The notes: generated from the sequence alone by a model not told the origin. Positions 29,802 to 39,580 are shown, counted from the stretch's first letter. The stretch is DNA of 64,000 bases from Thermogutta terrifontis (GCF_002277955.1 NZ_CP018477.1:1798001-1862000), one strand, 5' to 3'. Numbers and translations: made by a program.

Positions 29802-31481
29802 TTAGTAGATTTCGATGCTTTTAACGACGCCCCCACCACAGGCGCCAGATCCAAAAAGACACCGCTGCGCAGCGACCAGAAGATCTTCAGGTGGAAAATT
29901 GGGCGCGGGGGTTGCCACATAGGAGACACCCACGCGAAGCCGGACCGGTACGTTCCAGGACGCCGCAAAGACCGAGCGGAGCTGTCGCATCACTTCGTGG
30001 GCGTAGGTCACGGCCAGTTCACGTTCGCAGTCAGGCAAGATCCACGCACAGCCGGCATCTCCATACGGCCACGTGACACTGCCCGGGTGTTCCAACGCCT
30101 GGCAGGCCTTGGATAACACGTTTTGCAGGGTATCGAGCACTCCCGGGCCGAGGTGCACGACCAAATCACTCAGTTCAAGATAATCAACCAGCACCAGGCT
30201 CAGGCCACAACGGTTCGTGCGGCACCAGGTCACGGCATTCCTCAAGGTACCCAGCAAACCGGGGTCGCTGCCAGGCGATATGACGTCGTGTTTTTCGAGA
30301 CCTTCCTGGCTTTCCAGCCGGAAACCCCGGTGAGTTTCGGAAAGTTTACGGTGGTCCGGGCCGCTGGTCCAACGTTTCTCGGGGGTTGCAATTGTCGAGT
30401 TTTTTTCGGAGACACATGCTGCGTTCTCCGGAGCCCGCTCAATGTAGAGATTCAGTGTCCGTTCGAGCTCGTCGTCTTCCATGGAGCGAGTCCTCGGTTC
30501 GGCGGCAGATGTCCCCACAGGGCGAAGCAGGACCCCAGCCACCGCTTCGGCTTCGCGGGCTAGAGCGTTGTGGGCACGGGCAAGGATTTTTTCCACACTT
30601 TCGCCCGCCGGCAGGCGGAGGGAAAGAACTTCGCCCAGTTGCAACACCTTCATATGGATTTGTCTGAGCAGGTCGTCCGGCTTGACAACCGTTTGACCGT
30701 CGCCCAGCGACTCCACACCCAGTTGCCAGGTGGGCCAGACATCGCTCCGACCCTCCGCCAGCAGCATCGCTGCGGACTCCGCGACTTCCAAAATGGTCCG
30801 CCGGGTCCGAATTTCGGCCATCACCGGGGAAGTTGACGCGGCTTGCGAAATCAGGGCGTCGGCTATGCTGGTGGGCATTCCCCAATGTCGGAGAAGGGCC
30901 GCGGAGACATCACGGTGGTCGAACCCGAAGACATCGCGCTCCCGTCGATAAAGGTCCTCTCGCTGTTCGAGCACCTTCTCTACAAATCGCTGAAAAGGCG
31001 AACCCAGCGCCTGGATGAAGACCAGCAGGCCAAGGTCCTGTAATAGGCCGGCCAGAAAGCATTCATCGCTGGATCGATGTCGGAGATGTTCGCTGAGTTC
31101 CCGGGCGGCCACGGCCTTCGTCAGACTCCGGCGCCAGTAGTAGGCAAGAACCCTAGCCTCCAGACCGTGAAACAGTTTTGGCGGAAGACTGAACCCCAGC
31201 ACGAGCAGCTTGAGGGGTTTTGCGCCCAAAAAGGCGAGGGCCTGCCCTAAATCACCAATCGGTTGAGCCGGGCCATAAAGCGAGCTGTTGACCACCTTCA
31301 GAATTTTCGTCGCCAGCGCGGGGTCCTTCTCGATACACTCTCGGAGAATAGCGGCGTCCACGTCGGGACGCTCCACCAATTCGAGGACCTTGAGAGCGAC
31401 CGCGGGCAGGGTGTAGAGATTGCCTGCGATCGCTGCGAGCTTCTGGGCTGTTTTCGAGCCTGCCACATCAAGCTGTGACAT
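29802..31481 (-). CDS. HDOD-domain signalling protein with degenerate GGDEF-like C-terminus
   Basis: ATG 31481 after GGAAGGA gives 559 residues. Residues about 15-225 form an HDOD domain: LYTLPAVALKVLELV, CIEKDPALATKILKVVNSSLYG, LGQALAFLGAKPLKLLVLGFS and FLAGLLQDLGLLVF, followed by FGFDHRDVSAALLRHWGMP. As usual for HDOD, no complete HD phosphodiesterase site is seen. A linker leads to a C-terminal ~150-residue GGDEF-like fold (GLSLVLVDYLELSDLVVHLG at its start), in which the GGDEF loop reads YGDAGCAW. It should not make cyclic di-GMP, but could bind nucleotides or act as a scaffold. It probably senses or transmits a stress or motility signal; the partner is unknown. Confidence 0.85.
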   Translation of the reverse strand: MSQLDVAGSKTAQKLAAIAGNLYTLPAVALKVLELVERPDVDAAILRECIEKDPALATKILKVVNSSLYGPAQPIGDLGQALAFLGAKPLKLLVLGFSLPPKLFHGLEARVLAYYWRRSLTKAVAARELSEHLRHRSSDECFLAGLLQDLGLLVFIQALGSPFQRFVEKVLEQREDLYRRERDVFGFDHRDVSAALLRHWGMPTSIADALISQAASTSPVMAEIRTRRTILEVAESAAMLLAEGRSDVWPTWQLGVESLGDGQTVVKPDDLLRQIHMKVLQLGEVLSLRLPAGESVEKILARAHNALAREAEAVAGVLLRPVGTSAAEPRTRSMEDDELERTLNLYIERAPENAACVSEKNSTIATPEKRWTSGPDHRKLSETHRGFRLESQEGLEKHDVISPGSDPGLLGTLRNAVTWCRTNRCGLSLVLVDYLELSDLVVHLGPGVLDTLQNVLSKACQALEHPGSVTWPYGDAGCAWILPDCERELAVTYAHEVMRQLRSVFAASWNVPVRLRVGVSYVATPAPNFPPEDLLVAAQRCLFGSGACGGGVVKSIEIY

Positions 31482-31880
31482 ACTGCGGTTCCTTCCCTGT
31501 GTCATCCGCGCGCCCCAAAAGTTTGGTCCTGTGCTGAAAAATTCCCCGCTGGTTTTTGATTCATCCACCAAGAAAGCCGTCACGTGGCGATGGACCGTCC
31601 TCGCCCGCATGAAACCCCCAATTGTTAAAAGCGTCAAAGTTCAATCGGTCGGATCTCTCGGAACGTGATACCATTTCCAAAAAGAATAATTCGCCTCCGA
31701 GTGGGAATCCGCTCGACAGGGATGGTGAAATGACCCCCCATTGAAAAGTGTAGCTTGAGGTATTGCATGAGTCGGTTGAGAATGGGGTTACTTTTGTCCG
31801 TCTTGGGGGAATACTTCTTTAGCGTTTGGCCGCAACTTCAGGTTGAGAGCCCCCGGCTTTTGCAAGCAGCGAAAAAGGCT
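31482..31880. other. Intergenic region between divergent HDOD and TIM-barrel genes
   Basis: 399 bp with no convincing gene if the downstream start is at 31881. The downstream frame is open back to 31755 and could supply an alternative, hydrophobic N-terminus. No repeat or terminator was recognised. Confidence 0.4.
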
Positions 31881-32723
31881 ATGAAACTTGGTGTCTTCAT
31901 GAAGATTTTCGTCCGCCCGCGGTGGCAGGATTCTCTCGACGTCATTGCCGAGCTCAGAATCGGCTGGATTCATTTCACTCTCCAGCCGATTTTGGGAGAG
32001 GCCCTGCCCCAGGAGGTGGACGCCCGGACGATTGATCAGATTCACCGGGAACTGAGCGCGCGAGATCTGAGAATTGCAACGTTTTCGGGGACGTTTAATA
32101 TGGCTCATCCCGATGAAGGTTATCGGGGCGAGTATCTCAGGCGATTGGCGACGGTGTGTTCCGTGTGCCGAGATCTGGGTGGAACAGCCGTGGCCCTGTG
32201 CTCCGGAACCCGCGATCGTCACGACATGTGGAAAGCTCATCCGGATAACCAGACGCCCCAAGCATGGGACGACATGTCACGAACAATGGAGCAGGCCCTT
32301 TCGCTGGCCGACCGGTACCAGGTGATCCTGGCCTTTGAGCCGGAAACAAATAATGTGGTGGATTCTCCTCAAAAGGCACAACGGCTGTTGGAACAATTCC
32401 AGCATCCGAGGTTGCGGGTGATTTTGGATCCCGTCAATATTCTGCCCGAAGCTGGCCCCATCGATCGAAACCACTTCCTGGAGGAGGCCATTAAGTTGTT
32501 AGCGCCCTCCGTTGTGGCGGCCCATGCAAAGGACGTTGTCCGGACCGGGATGGCCACGGGACCCGGGAAACCGCTCGTGAACTATTCCCGTTATTTAAGA
32601 TTACTGCATGATCACGGATTCGATGGGCCACTTCTGATCCATAGCGTGGCGGAGGACGATGTCCCCCGAGTGATCGCCTTTCTTCGAGGAACGGCCGCGG
32701 AGCAGAAGATCAACCTCGAATGA
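31881..32723 (+). CDS. Sugar phosphate isomerase/epimerase-like TIM-barrel protein
   Basis: ATG 31881 gives 280 residues, typical of the AP-endonuclease-2/xylose isomerase-like TIM family. The frame opens at 31755 with a hydrophobic stretch, so a longer exported form cannot be ruled out. Motifs: MKLGVFMKIFVRPRW, IATFSGTFNMAHPD, GGTAVALCSGTRD, ILAFEPETNNVVDS (metal-ligand Glu), RVILDPVNILPEAGP (Asp) and VVAAHAKDV (His). These match the divalent-metal site of the family. Such proteins isomerise or epimerise sugars or inositols, or act as their hydrolases. The substrate is unknown. It is divergent from the HDOD gene and convergent with the sigma-54 activator gene. Confidence 0.85.
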   Translation: MKLGVFMKIFVRPRWQDSLDVIAELRIGWIHFTLQPILGEALPQEVDARTIDQIHRELSARDLRIATFSGTFNMAHPDEGYRGEYLRRLATVCSVCRDLGGTAVALCSGTRDRHDMWKAHPDNQTPQAWDDMSRTMEQALSLADRYQVILAFEPETNNVVDSPQKAQRLLEQFQHPRLRVILDPVNILPEAGPIDRNHFLEEAIKLLAPSVVAAHAKDVVRTGMATGPGKPLVNYSRYLRLLHDHGFDGPLLIHSVAEDDVPRVIAFLRGTAAEQKINLE

Positions 32724-32845
32724 GTTCCGGACGAATTGCGAGGTGGAAAAGCAAACCCCACCTAATTGAATAGTGGGTGAGCCCATTATCTCGGCGCTGG
32801 CATTTTTTCGGATTTGTGTGAACTTGTGAACCGAGGGTGAGAGGC

Positions 32846-34816
32846 TCAGCCGGTGTCGGGATCTTCATCGCCTTGCTGCTCGCCACGAGGAACACGAATC
32901 CCTAGTTGGCGCATCTTTCGATAGAGGTTGGCCCGATGGAGTCCCAGTTGGCGTGCCGCCAGCGTGACGTTGTTTTGTGTAGATTCGATGGTCCGACGAA
33001 TGTAAGCGATTTGAAATTGCTTGGTGGCCTCGCGGAGCTTCAGCCCGGGAGCGATTCCCTGCAACGGCATGACCTCACGGCGGAGTTCACCCGTCAAGCC
33101 GAGATCTGCGACTTCGATTTGGGAATGCGGGCAAAGATAGGCAATTCGCTCCATGGCATTTCGCAGTTCTCGAACATTTCCAGGCCAGGAGTACTGGAGG
33201 AGAAACTGTTTCGCTTCCGGCGAGAGTTCGGGCACGGGTCGCCGCGCTTTGGCGGAGAATTCCCGGAGGAAGTGCTCGGCCAGAAGGATGATATCTTCGC
33301 CGCGATCGCGGAGGGCAGGAATCTGTAAGGTCACCGTGTTGAGCCGGTAAAACAGATCCTCGCGAAAACGTCCTTCCTTCACCCATTGGTGAAGGTCACG
33401 ATTGGTGGCAGCGATGACCCGGGCATGCACCGGGATCAGGCGGGTTCCTCCCACCCGGGTCACCATTTTTTCTTCCAGAACGCGCAACAACTTGGCCTGC
33501 GCCGCCGGACTGAGTTCGGCGACTTCGTCCAGAAAAATCGTCCCATTATGGGCAAGCTCGAATTTGCCGGGACGGCTTTCATGGGCATCGGTAAACGCTC
33601 CTTTCTCATGGCCGAAAAGTTCGCTTTCCGCGAGGCTTTCCGGAATGGCCGCACAATTGACGGCAATAAAGGGATGCTCACGGCGTTCGCCCAGATAGTG
33701 AATCAGTTGGGCGACAACTTCTTTTCCGGTACCATTTTCTCCCAAGATCAACACGGGAAGGTCCGTCTCGGCCAGTCGGTCGATTTCCCGCCGCAGACGC
33801 AGGATCCCGGGAGAGCGCCCCACCAATTGGATTCGACCGGCCATTTCGTCCACGATCTGCCGCCGCGTCAGCAAAACCTGCTCGTAATCGCGGACGCTTT
33901 CCAGGGCAGCCGCCGCCTGCTCCGCGAGGTCTAAAAGAGACTCTTCGTCTTCTTCTGTGAACTCACCGTTTTTCTTGTTCATGACCTCAAACACGCCCAG
34001 GATTCTTCCTGCCCGTGTTTTCAAAGGTACACACAGGAGGTTTTCCGTGTGGTAACCGAGCTGGCTGTCCACACGCCGATCGATGGCTCGCTGCTCGGGT
34101 GACTCCCGTGCCACACGCATTGGTCTGCCCGTATTGAGAACCCGTCCCGCGATGCCCGCGTCGTCCGGTATTCGCAATTCATCCTCCACGCCGAGAGCGG
34201 GCCGACCGATGAGAAGTCGAGCTTGACGGTCCCAAAGGAAAATGGTGGCGCGATCTGCGTGGAGGAACTCGGCCGCCGTTTGGGCAATTTCCGTGAGCAG
34301 CGGCCGGAGTTGTCGCACCTGTGACCATCGCTGGGTGATACGCAGGAGCGTTTCCTGCTTCTTCAACTCTTCCGCGATGCGCTCGCGCTGGCTGACAAAC
34401 CCGACGGCAGCGGCGAGGGTCTCGGCGACTTCCCGCATTGTGTCCAGAACGGCTGTTGTGGGGAGTGGCTGCGGAAACCTGGCCACCAGCCAAACGACTG
34501 CCGGGCGATCGACTGGGATAGGAAGAGCGCACCAGGATCCATTGATCCAGGGCTCGCTACGGTCGGCAAGACTGGCCCATCGGTGCTGATGTTTATCATC
34601 GGCGTGTCCGGATTCCGAGATCCAGCCGCAGGTGTGACGTTTTGGATCGATGCTCAGAAGCCCCACGAAATCAGCTCCGAGCGCCACCCGGAGAGTGGGG
34701 GTTTGGGCCTGGAGATAGGTGCGGGTCTCGTTTGCATCGCATGCCGCGATTAAGATCTCGCGCAGCAATCGCTCACTTGTCGAAGTCAACGAAAAATCAG
34801 TCTGTTGGACATTCAC
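32846..34816 (-). CDS. Sigma-54-dependent activator with GAF sensor domains
   Basis: GTG 34816, seven bases after AAAAGGAG, is chosen; the GTG at 34825 is too close to that site. The 656-residue protein has one or two N-terminal GAF-type sensor regions (about 15-310, with FLWDRQARLLIGRPALGV and VPLKTRAGRILGVFEVMNK). A sigma-54 AAA+ domain follows: Walker A GENGTGKE (about 357), ELFGHEKGAFTDA (about 406), Walker B TIFLDEVAELS, RVGGTRLIPVHARVIAATNRDL and REDLFYRLN. A Fis-type HTH ends the protein (NNVTLAARQLGLHRANLYRKM). The sigma-54 contact loop is GAFTDA rather than GAFTGA, a variant known in working activators. No receiver domain is present, so a small ligand or redox signal is likely. The target genes are unknown. 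Confidence 0.95.
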   Translation of the reverse strand: MNVQQTDFSLTSTSERLLREILIAACDANETRTYLQAQTPTLRVALGADFVGLLSIDPKRHTCGWISESGHADDKHQHRWASLADRSEPWINGSWCALPIPVDRPAVVWLVARFPQPLPTTAVLDTMREVAETLAAAVGFVSQRERIAEELKKQETLLRITQRWSQVRQLRPLLTEIAQTAAEFLHADRATIFLWDRQARLLIGRPALGVEDELRIPDDAGIAGRVLNTGRPMRVARESPEQRAIDRRVDSQLGYHTENLLCVPLKTRAGRILGVFEVMNKKNGEFTEEDEESLLDLAEQAAAALESVRDYEQVLLTRRQIVDEMAGRIQLVGRSPGILRLRREIDRLAETDLPVLILGENGTGKEVVAQLIHYLGERREHPFIAVNCAAIPESLAESELFGHEKGAFTDAHESRPGKFELAHNGTIFLDEVAELSPAAQAKLLRVLEEKMVTRVGGTRLIPVHARVIAATNRDLHQWVKEGRFREDLFYRLNTVTLQIPALRDRGEDIILLAEHFLREFSAKARRPVPELSPEAKQFLLQYSWPGNVRELRNAMERIAYLCPHSQIEVADLGLTGELRREVMPLQGIAPGLKLREATKQFQIAYIRRTIESTQNNVTLAARQLGLHRANLYRKMRQLGIRVPRGEQQGDEDPDTG

Positions 34817-35233
34817 CGGAATCACTCCTTTTACCGCGCCGCATCCTTCACGAGATTCTCCGTTCGATACGAGAAAGGAACGGGGACTAGCGGGTAATCC
34901 TCCACGGCTAGCCTATTGTATCGCGCTGGGCAGGTTGTTCCTAGAACCGCATTGTCCGCAGTTCATTACTCGACAACGTGGACAGAACTTCAATTGCACC
35001 TCACGATGACGTACGACACATTGTGGGATGTTCCAAACGTGTCAGCCAAAGACCGGTTCAGCCAGCCAAGTCGGACCACTGTGTCGGCGACCTTCTACGT
35101 TAGCGACGGTCCATGGTAATTTATCTTACAGGAGTGTCTCAGAAACAAGCTGGTGCGTGCGGAATGAAAAGTGACAATAACTCGCCGATTCGTTTCGTAA
35201 CGAGCATGTTCTTGGAATCGGGAGAGGTTCTTC
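34817..35233. other. Intergenic region upstream of the macro-domain gene
   Basis: 417 bp between divergent genes with no convincing coding frame. A decayed fragment of the dispersed palindrome family (34991-35025) is its only recognisable content. Confidence 0.45.
34991..35025 (+). repeat. AATTCATGAATT palindrome family, decayed copy i
   Basis: CAATTGCACCT followed after a gap by TACGACACATTG, the family tail. The left arm of the palindrome is missing, so this is a weak member. Confidence 0.4.
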
Positions 35234-35806
35234 ATGACGGCCAAATATGAAATTGGGAATTGTGTGCTGGAGTTAGTGGAAGGAGATATCACCGAACAGC
35301 GTGTGGATGCGATCGTCAATGCCGCCAACAGTCGATTGGCAGGTGGAGGCGGAGTCGACGGGGCCATCCATCGCAAAGGGGGGCCCGAAATCATGGCCGA
35401 AACCCGGGCGAAGTACCCGCACGGTTGTCCGACGGGGTCAGCGGTTATTTCAGGTGCCGGCCGGCTCCCCGCGAAATTTGTCATCCATGCGGTGGGACCC
35501 ATTTATCGCGATGGTCAGCACGGGGAGCCAGAACTGCTCGCCAGCGCCTACCGTCGGTCACTGGAGCTCGCCGTGGAGCATGATTGTCGCTCCGTGGCGT
35601 TTCCCGCCCTCAGTGCTGGTGCCTACGGTTATCCGTTGGCAGAAGCTGCCCGTGTGGCACTCAGTACGGTAATCGACTTTCTCAAAAACCATGGGAAACC
35701 CGCCCTGGTGCGTTTCGTGCTCTTCGGAACACCGGCTTACGAGGCCTTTGTGAAAGTGCTTCAAGAACTGGTCGGTGCGGACCGGGTGGTTGTCGAATCC
35801 GGATGA
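35234..35806 (+). CDS. Macro-domain protein (YmdB-type ADP-ribose/O-acetyl-ADP-ribose hydrolase)
   Basis: ATG 35234 gives 190 residues, the usual length of a single macro domain. Family motifs: [59 protein letters not shown] and [19 protein letters not shown]. The Asn of VNAAN and the [10 protein letters not shown] stretch correspond to residues that bind and hydrolyse ADP-ribose esters in YmdB/MacroD enzymes. It probably deacylates O-acetyl-ADP-ribose or removes ADP-ribose from proteins or nucleic acid ends. No toxin partner (DarT-like) is seen beside it, so an antitoxin role is unsupported. It is convergent with the GspF-like gene. Confidence 0.95.
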   Translation: MTAKYEIGNCVLELVEGDITEQRVDAIVNAANSRLAGGGGVDGAIHRKGGPEIMAETRAKYPHGCPTGSAVISGAGRLPAKFVIHAVGPIYRDGQHGEPELLASAYRRSLELAVEHDCRSVAFPALSAGAYGYPLAEAARVALSTVIDFLKNHGKPALVRFVLFGTPAYEAFVKVLQELVGADRVVVESG

Positions 35807-35848
35807 GCAGGCGATATCGGCGGACTGGTTATCACGGTAACTTTCAAG

Positions 35849-36889
35849 TCACTGGGGGATGGCGCTGTAAATTTGCCCCACGTAAAACATGGCCAGCCGG
35901 AAAATCATGAAAATGATAATTGCCGCGATCAGAAGGGTGACCATTACAGCACCAACCACACTGAGGACCTTCATAGCCCGACTCGCGCGCTCCATGCCGA
36001 GGCGGCTGAGCCTTTCCAGGACCTCGTCCAGTTTACCGCTCTCCTCCCCCACGCGGAATGCATCAAGCCAGTCCACCGGGAACAACCCGGTGCTTTCGAA
36101 GATTCGAGACAGGGAATGTCCGGCCTGGATTGACGCCCATACAGGACGCCGGAGCGCGGTGAACGCGGGATGCTCCGCGGCCTGAAGGGCTAAATCCACC
36201 GCAACTCTCACGTCCAGCGATGATCGCGAAGTGATGGAAAGTGCCCAGGTGAACCGTGCCAGGGCCAGTGTGCGGGCAATATCCCCCAGGATGGGCAACA
36301 AATCCACGAGCATCTGGATCGGCCTGGTCCAGAGCAGGCCGCGTCGGGAAGCCCAGATGAGGACCGCGATCCCCGCCGCGCAACTTCCCACAATCGTCAG
36401 GTAGATGAGGAGACCCCTCTCGCCGACCAACCCAAAGCCGAGCGGATCCAGCACCATGTCGCCCCTCTTGCCGATTTCGCCCATGATCCAGATGAGAAAC
36501 CCGATCACAATGATGGCAAAGGTGAGTTCAAAGAGGGGCCAAACGAGGAGCGACCAGAACCTGCGCCGTCTGGCAATTTCTTCCTCGTAATATTTTGCGA
36601 GAAGGCGAAAAGCCTCGGGCAATTTGCCGGTCTCTTCCCCAATCCGCACTATTTGCAGAAAAAGTCGGGGAAAAAAATCTTCGGTGAGGACCAGTGCGTC
36701 GGCCAAGGCGTAACCCTTATTGACTGCTTCCGCGATCAGTCGCATCGCGCGGCGGTAGGCGCCGCGACTAGCGCGTTCCGCTTCCCGCCGACAAATGGTT
36801 CGGAGGTCCACCCCGGCTTCAATCTGGGTTGCGAAGCGATGGCAAAGCTGTACGAGCTGACGTTTGGTGATTCGGCTACTGAGGAGCAT
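35849..36889 (-). CDS. Type II secretion/type IV pilus inner-membrane protein (GspF/PilC family), orphan
   Basis: The 346-residue protein has the two related cytoplasmic T2SSF domains. The first includes FATQIEAGVDLRTICRREAE and VRIGEETGKLPEAFRLLAKYYEEE; the second includes FTWALSITSRSSLDVRVAVDLA and FRVGEESGKLDEVLERLS. Transmembrane segments lie near residues 115-138, 165-185 and 315-342. It recruits the ATPase and organises pseudopilus or pilus assembly at the inner membrane. No GspE, GspG or PilT gene is next to it. Planctomycetes often scatter these genes, so its partners are probably elsewhere. The ribosome site at ATG 36889 is weak. Confidence 0.9.
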   Translation of the reverse strand: MLLSSRITKRQLVQLCHRFATQIEAGVDLRTICRREAERASRGAYRRAMRLIAEAVNKGYALADALVLTEDFFPRLFLQIVRIGEETGKLPEAFRLLAKYYEEEIARRRRFWSLLVWPLFELTFAIIVIGFLIWIMGEIGKRGDMVLDPLGFGLVGERGLLIYLTIVGSCAAGIAVLIWASRRGLLWTRPIQMLVDLLPILGDIARTLALARFTWALSITSRSSLDVRVAVDLALQAAEHPAFTALRRPVWASIQAGHSLSRIFESTGLFPVDWLDAFRVGEESGKLDEVLERLSRLGMERASRAMKVLSVVGAVMVTLLIAAIIIFMIFRLAMFYVGQIYSAIPQ

Positions 36890-37497
36890 GGATTGCCTGT
36901 GAAAGTTGCCTGCTGAGCGCTATCTTCCCGACAGACCTAAGGTATCTGGCGGCGGCCGGTAGACTTGATCGGTGACTGGGAACGCCATACAAAGGCGACA
37001 TCAACACTCCCCGTCGCGCTCTTCCAAAGACTTGTCTCCGCGTTCGTGCCGAGCGTTTTGAGACACTCAATCAAGGACGCTTATTGCGTCATCTTACGCC
37101 TGATTGGCCGTTTCTGCAAACGTCCGTTGGCCGGGCGTATCCGCTTGTTTTTGTTAGGACCTGCGATAGGTCGAAGTCTCAATGTGTTGTGGGGCCAATT
37201 CATGAATTGCGTCTCCTGGTGCATTCCGCGTTCCATGTGGCATCCTGCGACGCGAGATCGATTTATCGCCCCTGCCAGCATCCCAGTTACTTTGTGCCAA
37301 TCAAAAGGAGCGAGGACGTCGTCAATCAAGGGCCGAAGTCGGGTGTCCTTCCGATACCCGGGGTGGAAGTGGGGAGAACCCCGTTTCCGCCGGTCCTTGA
37401 CGGCCCAAACCGGGTGCCGTAAAAGTGAAAGGTTACGGTTCGGTGAGCCCGAAATTGTACACTAACGCGCTGATCATTAACATTCGAGGACCCACCC
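36890..37497. other. Intergenic region upstream of serA
   Basis: 608 bp between divergent genes. It carries a dispersed palindrome copy in inverse orientation (37177-37217). No gene, T-tailed hairpin or known riboswitch was recognised. Confidence 0.5.
37177..37217 (-). repeat. AATTCATGAATT palindrome family, copy f (inverted)
   Basis: On the minus strand it reads as the core CAATTCATGAATTG followed by GCCCCACAACACATTG, so the ACACATTG tail lies on the left side of the plus strand. It shows that the family has a defined polarity. It is intergenic. Confidence 0.7.
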
Positions 37498-39138
37498 ATG
37501 GTTAAAGTTGTCGTGCTCGATCCGATTTCCCCCGAGGGTCTTAAGCTCCTGGAATCGGCAGGAATGATCGAATACGAAGTCCGCACGGGTCTAAAGGGTG
37601 AAGACCTTCGCAAGACCCTCGCCGAATTCGATGGCGCGATCTGCCGCAGTGGGGTCAAGATCACCGCCGACGCGCTGGAGGGCAACAAGCGATTAAAGGT
37701 GATCGTTCGGGCAGGGGTGGGGACTGACAATATCGATACAGCAGCGGCAACACGCCAGGGTATCATCGTGATGAACACTCCGGGTGGCAACACAATCGCC
37801 ACTGCGGAACACACCATGGCGCTGATGCTTGCCCTCTCCCGCAATATCTTCCCCGCGTACAAAAGCCTGCTGGAGGGAAAATGGGAACGCCATCAATTCA
37901 TGGGAACCGAGTTGTGTGGCAAGACCCTGGGCATCATCGGGCTGGGCCGCGTCGGTCAGGCTGTGGCTGAACGGGCTCTCGCTTTCAAAATGAAGGTCCT
38001 GGGGTATGATCCGTTTCTGCCGGAGCACCGGGCGCGGGAATTGGGCATTCGTACCTGTCGAACTCTGGAAGACCTGTTCCCGGAGGTGGACTACCTCACG
38101 GTGCACACGCCGCTTAATGAACAGACACGCAACATGATTGATCGGCCGCAAATTCAGATGATGAAAAAGGGGGTGCGGATCATCAACTGTGCGCGCGGAG
38201 GCATCATCAACGAAGACGCATTGCTGGAAGGGCTGGAGAGCGGTCATATCGGCGGTGTCGCTCTCGACGTCTTTACGAAGGAACCTTGCACCAATAGTCC
38301 GCTCTTCGGAAAACCGAATGTGCTGTGCACACCCCATCTGGGAGCCAGCACCGAGGAAGCCCAAACGAACGTGGCTATCGAGGCGTGCGAGTTGCTCGTT
38401 GATTTCTTCACCACGGGCGCCGTGCGGAATTCCGTCAACATGGCCCCCCTCGATCCGAAGACCCTGGAAGGGCTGCGAGGGTATTTGGACCTTGTGTACC
38501 GTTTAGGTCTTCTGATGGCGCAGATTGACCGCGAGCCACCAACCCGCTGCAAGATCCGCTATCAGGGGGAAGTGGCCAATCGCGACACTCGCCTGCTTTC
38601 GGCGGCGTTTGCTGCGGGACTTCTGCAGCATGCCCTGGAACAGTCAGTCAATCTGGTCAACGCTCCCGTCCTGCTCCAGCAACGCGGAATTGAGCTTGCC
38701 GAAGAGCGGACCACGGACATCGGCGATTTCGCGTCTCAAGTGACGGTGGAAGTCTTTCGGAATGACAAGTCCGCCCTGGCGGCCGGCGCGCTGTTCGGCA
38801 AATCGCTGCCTCGCCTTGTTCAGAAAGGCGCGTTCAGGCTGGAAAGCCCCCTCGAGGGGACGATGCTCATCATGTATCACCGGGATGTCCCGGGAGTGAT
38901 CGGGCGGGTCGGAGAAATCTTCGGTCGCCATAACGTCAATATCGCATTCCTCTCGCTGGGCCGGGCCGAAAACAAACCGGGCGGTGAGGCAATTGGCGTT
39001 CTGGCCCTCGACAGCTATCCCCCGGCGGAGGCTATCGCCGAGATTCTCAAGTTGGAACCGATCCATCGGGCAACAGTGGTCGTTTTGCCTCCGCGTGGGG
39101 AGCTTCCCCCCTGGTTGGGCGTTGGCATGCCCAAATGA
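37498..39138 (+). CDS. serA: D-3-phosphoglycerate dehydrogenase
   Basis: SerA oxidises 3-phosphoglycerate to 3-phosphohydroxypyruvate with NAD, the first step of serine synthesis. The 546 residues match the long (Bacillus/Mycobacterium-type) class. The substrate-binding part has VIVRAGVGTDNIDTAAA. The NAD fold has GKTLGIIGLGRVGQAVAERA, and the catalytic region has CARGGIINEDAL and the His of LCTPHLGASTEEAQ. An intervening domain (about 320-450) and a C-terminal ACT domain (EGTMLIMYHRDVPGVIGRVG) follow; the latter normally mediates serine feedback. ATG 37498 lies seven bases after GAGGA. The next gene is a small conserved-looking protein on the same strand. Confidence 0.97.
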   Translation: MVKVVVLDPISPEGLKLLESAGMIEYEVRTGLKGEDLRKTLAEFDGAICRSGVKITADALEGNKRLKVIVRAGVGTDNIDTAAATRQGIIVMNTPGGNTIATAEHTMALMLALSRNIFPAYKSLLEGKWERHQFMGTELCGKTLGIIGLGRVGQAVAERALAFKMKVLGYDPFLPEHRARELGIRTCRTLEDLFPEVDYLTVHTPLNEQTRNMIDRPQIQMMKKGVRIINCARGGIINEDALLEGLESGHIGGVALDVFTKEPCTNSPLFGKPNVLCTPHLGASTEEAQTNVAIEACELLVDFFTTGAVRNSVNMAPLDPKTLEGLRGYLDLVYRLGLLMAQIDREPPTRCKIRYQGEVANRDTRLLSAAFAAGLLQHALEQSVNLVNAPVLLQQRGIELAEERTTDIGDFASQVTVEVFRNDKSALAAGALFGKSLPRLVQKGAFRLESPLEGTMLIMYHRDVPGVIGRVGEIFGRHNVNIAFLSLGRAENKPGGEAIGVLALDSYPPAEAIAEILKLEPIHRATVVVLPPRGELPPWLGVGMPK

Positions 39139-39307
39139 CGGTCCATTTGGGGCCCGCAAGCGGCAATACGGGACGGAGTTTGCATCTCTCTACAGGTGAG
39201 CTATTCTACTAATGCCGGTCATACCGGACCGGCTTTTAAACTTTTGGTCCGAGGGGAATTGCTGTCGATTCTTAGGGATGAGCTGATTTTCAATGCGAGG
39301 ACCCGCC

Positions 39308-39580
39308 ATGAATCCCGATGCCATTTCCCCAGACAGCGCAATTTCCCAACCTTCCGAGGAAGGGCCGGTCCAGGTGTTCGTGGACAGACGCAAAAATCCG
39401 CACGGAGCGCCTCCCGATGGTAGGGAAAGGCGCCAGTTTGGCAATTCATACGCTGACCTCTCTCCGGAAGCCCGCGAGCTGGGGCAAGCCATCGACGCCT
39501 ACAAGTTGCGGCATCACCGCCGATTTATCAACTACGAAGAGCTCTTGGCAGTGATCAAGTCGCTGGGCTACCACAAATAG
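39308..39580 (+). CDS. Small hypothetical protein
   Basis: ATG 39308 after GAGGACC gives 90 residues. The protein is charged and acidic-basic mixed. Its first ~25 residues are Pro/Ser-rich and its C-terminal ~50 residues form likely helices (YADLSPEARELGQAIDAYKL, RRFINYEELLAVIKSLGY). No signal peptide, membrane segment or cysteine is present. It lies 169 bp after serA on the same strand. The regular codon use and ribosome site favour a real gene. I recognise no family. The DAYKLRHHRRFIN segment suggests a nucleic-acid- or regulator-binding helix, which is speculative. Confidence 0.6.
   Translation: MNPDAISPDSAISQPSEEGPVQVFVDRRKNPHGAPPDGRERRQFGNSYADLSPEARELGQAIDAYKLRHHRRFINYEELLAVIKSLGYHK

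Noticed and set aside
35234-35806. Macro-domain gene as an antitoxin (DarG-like)
   Set aside because: No DarT-type toxin gene lies beside it; it is a single-domain YmdB-like protein.
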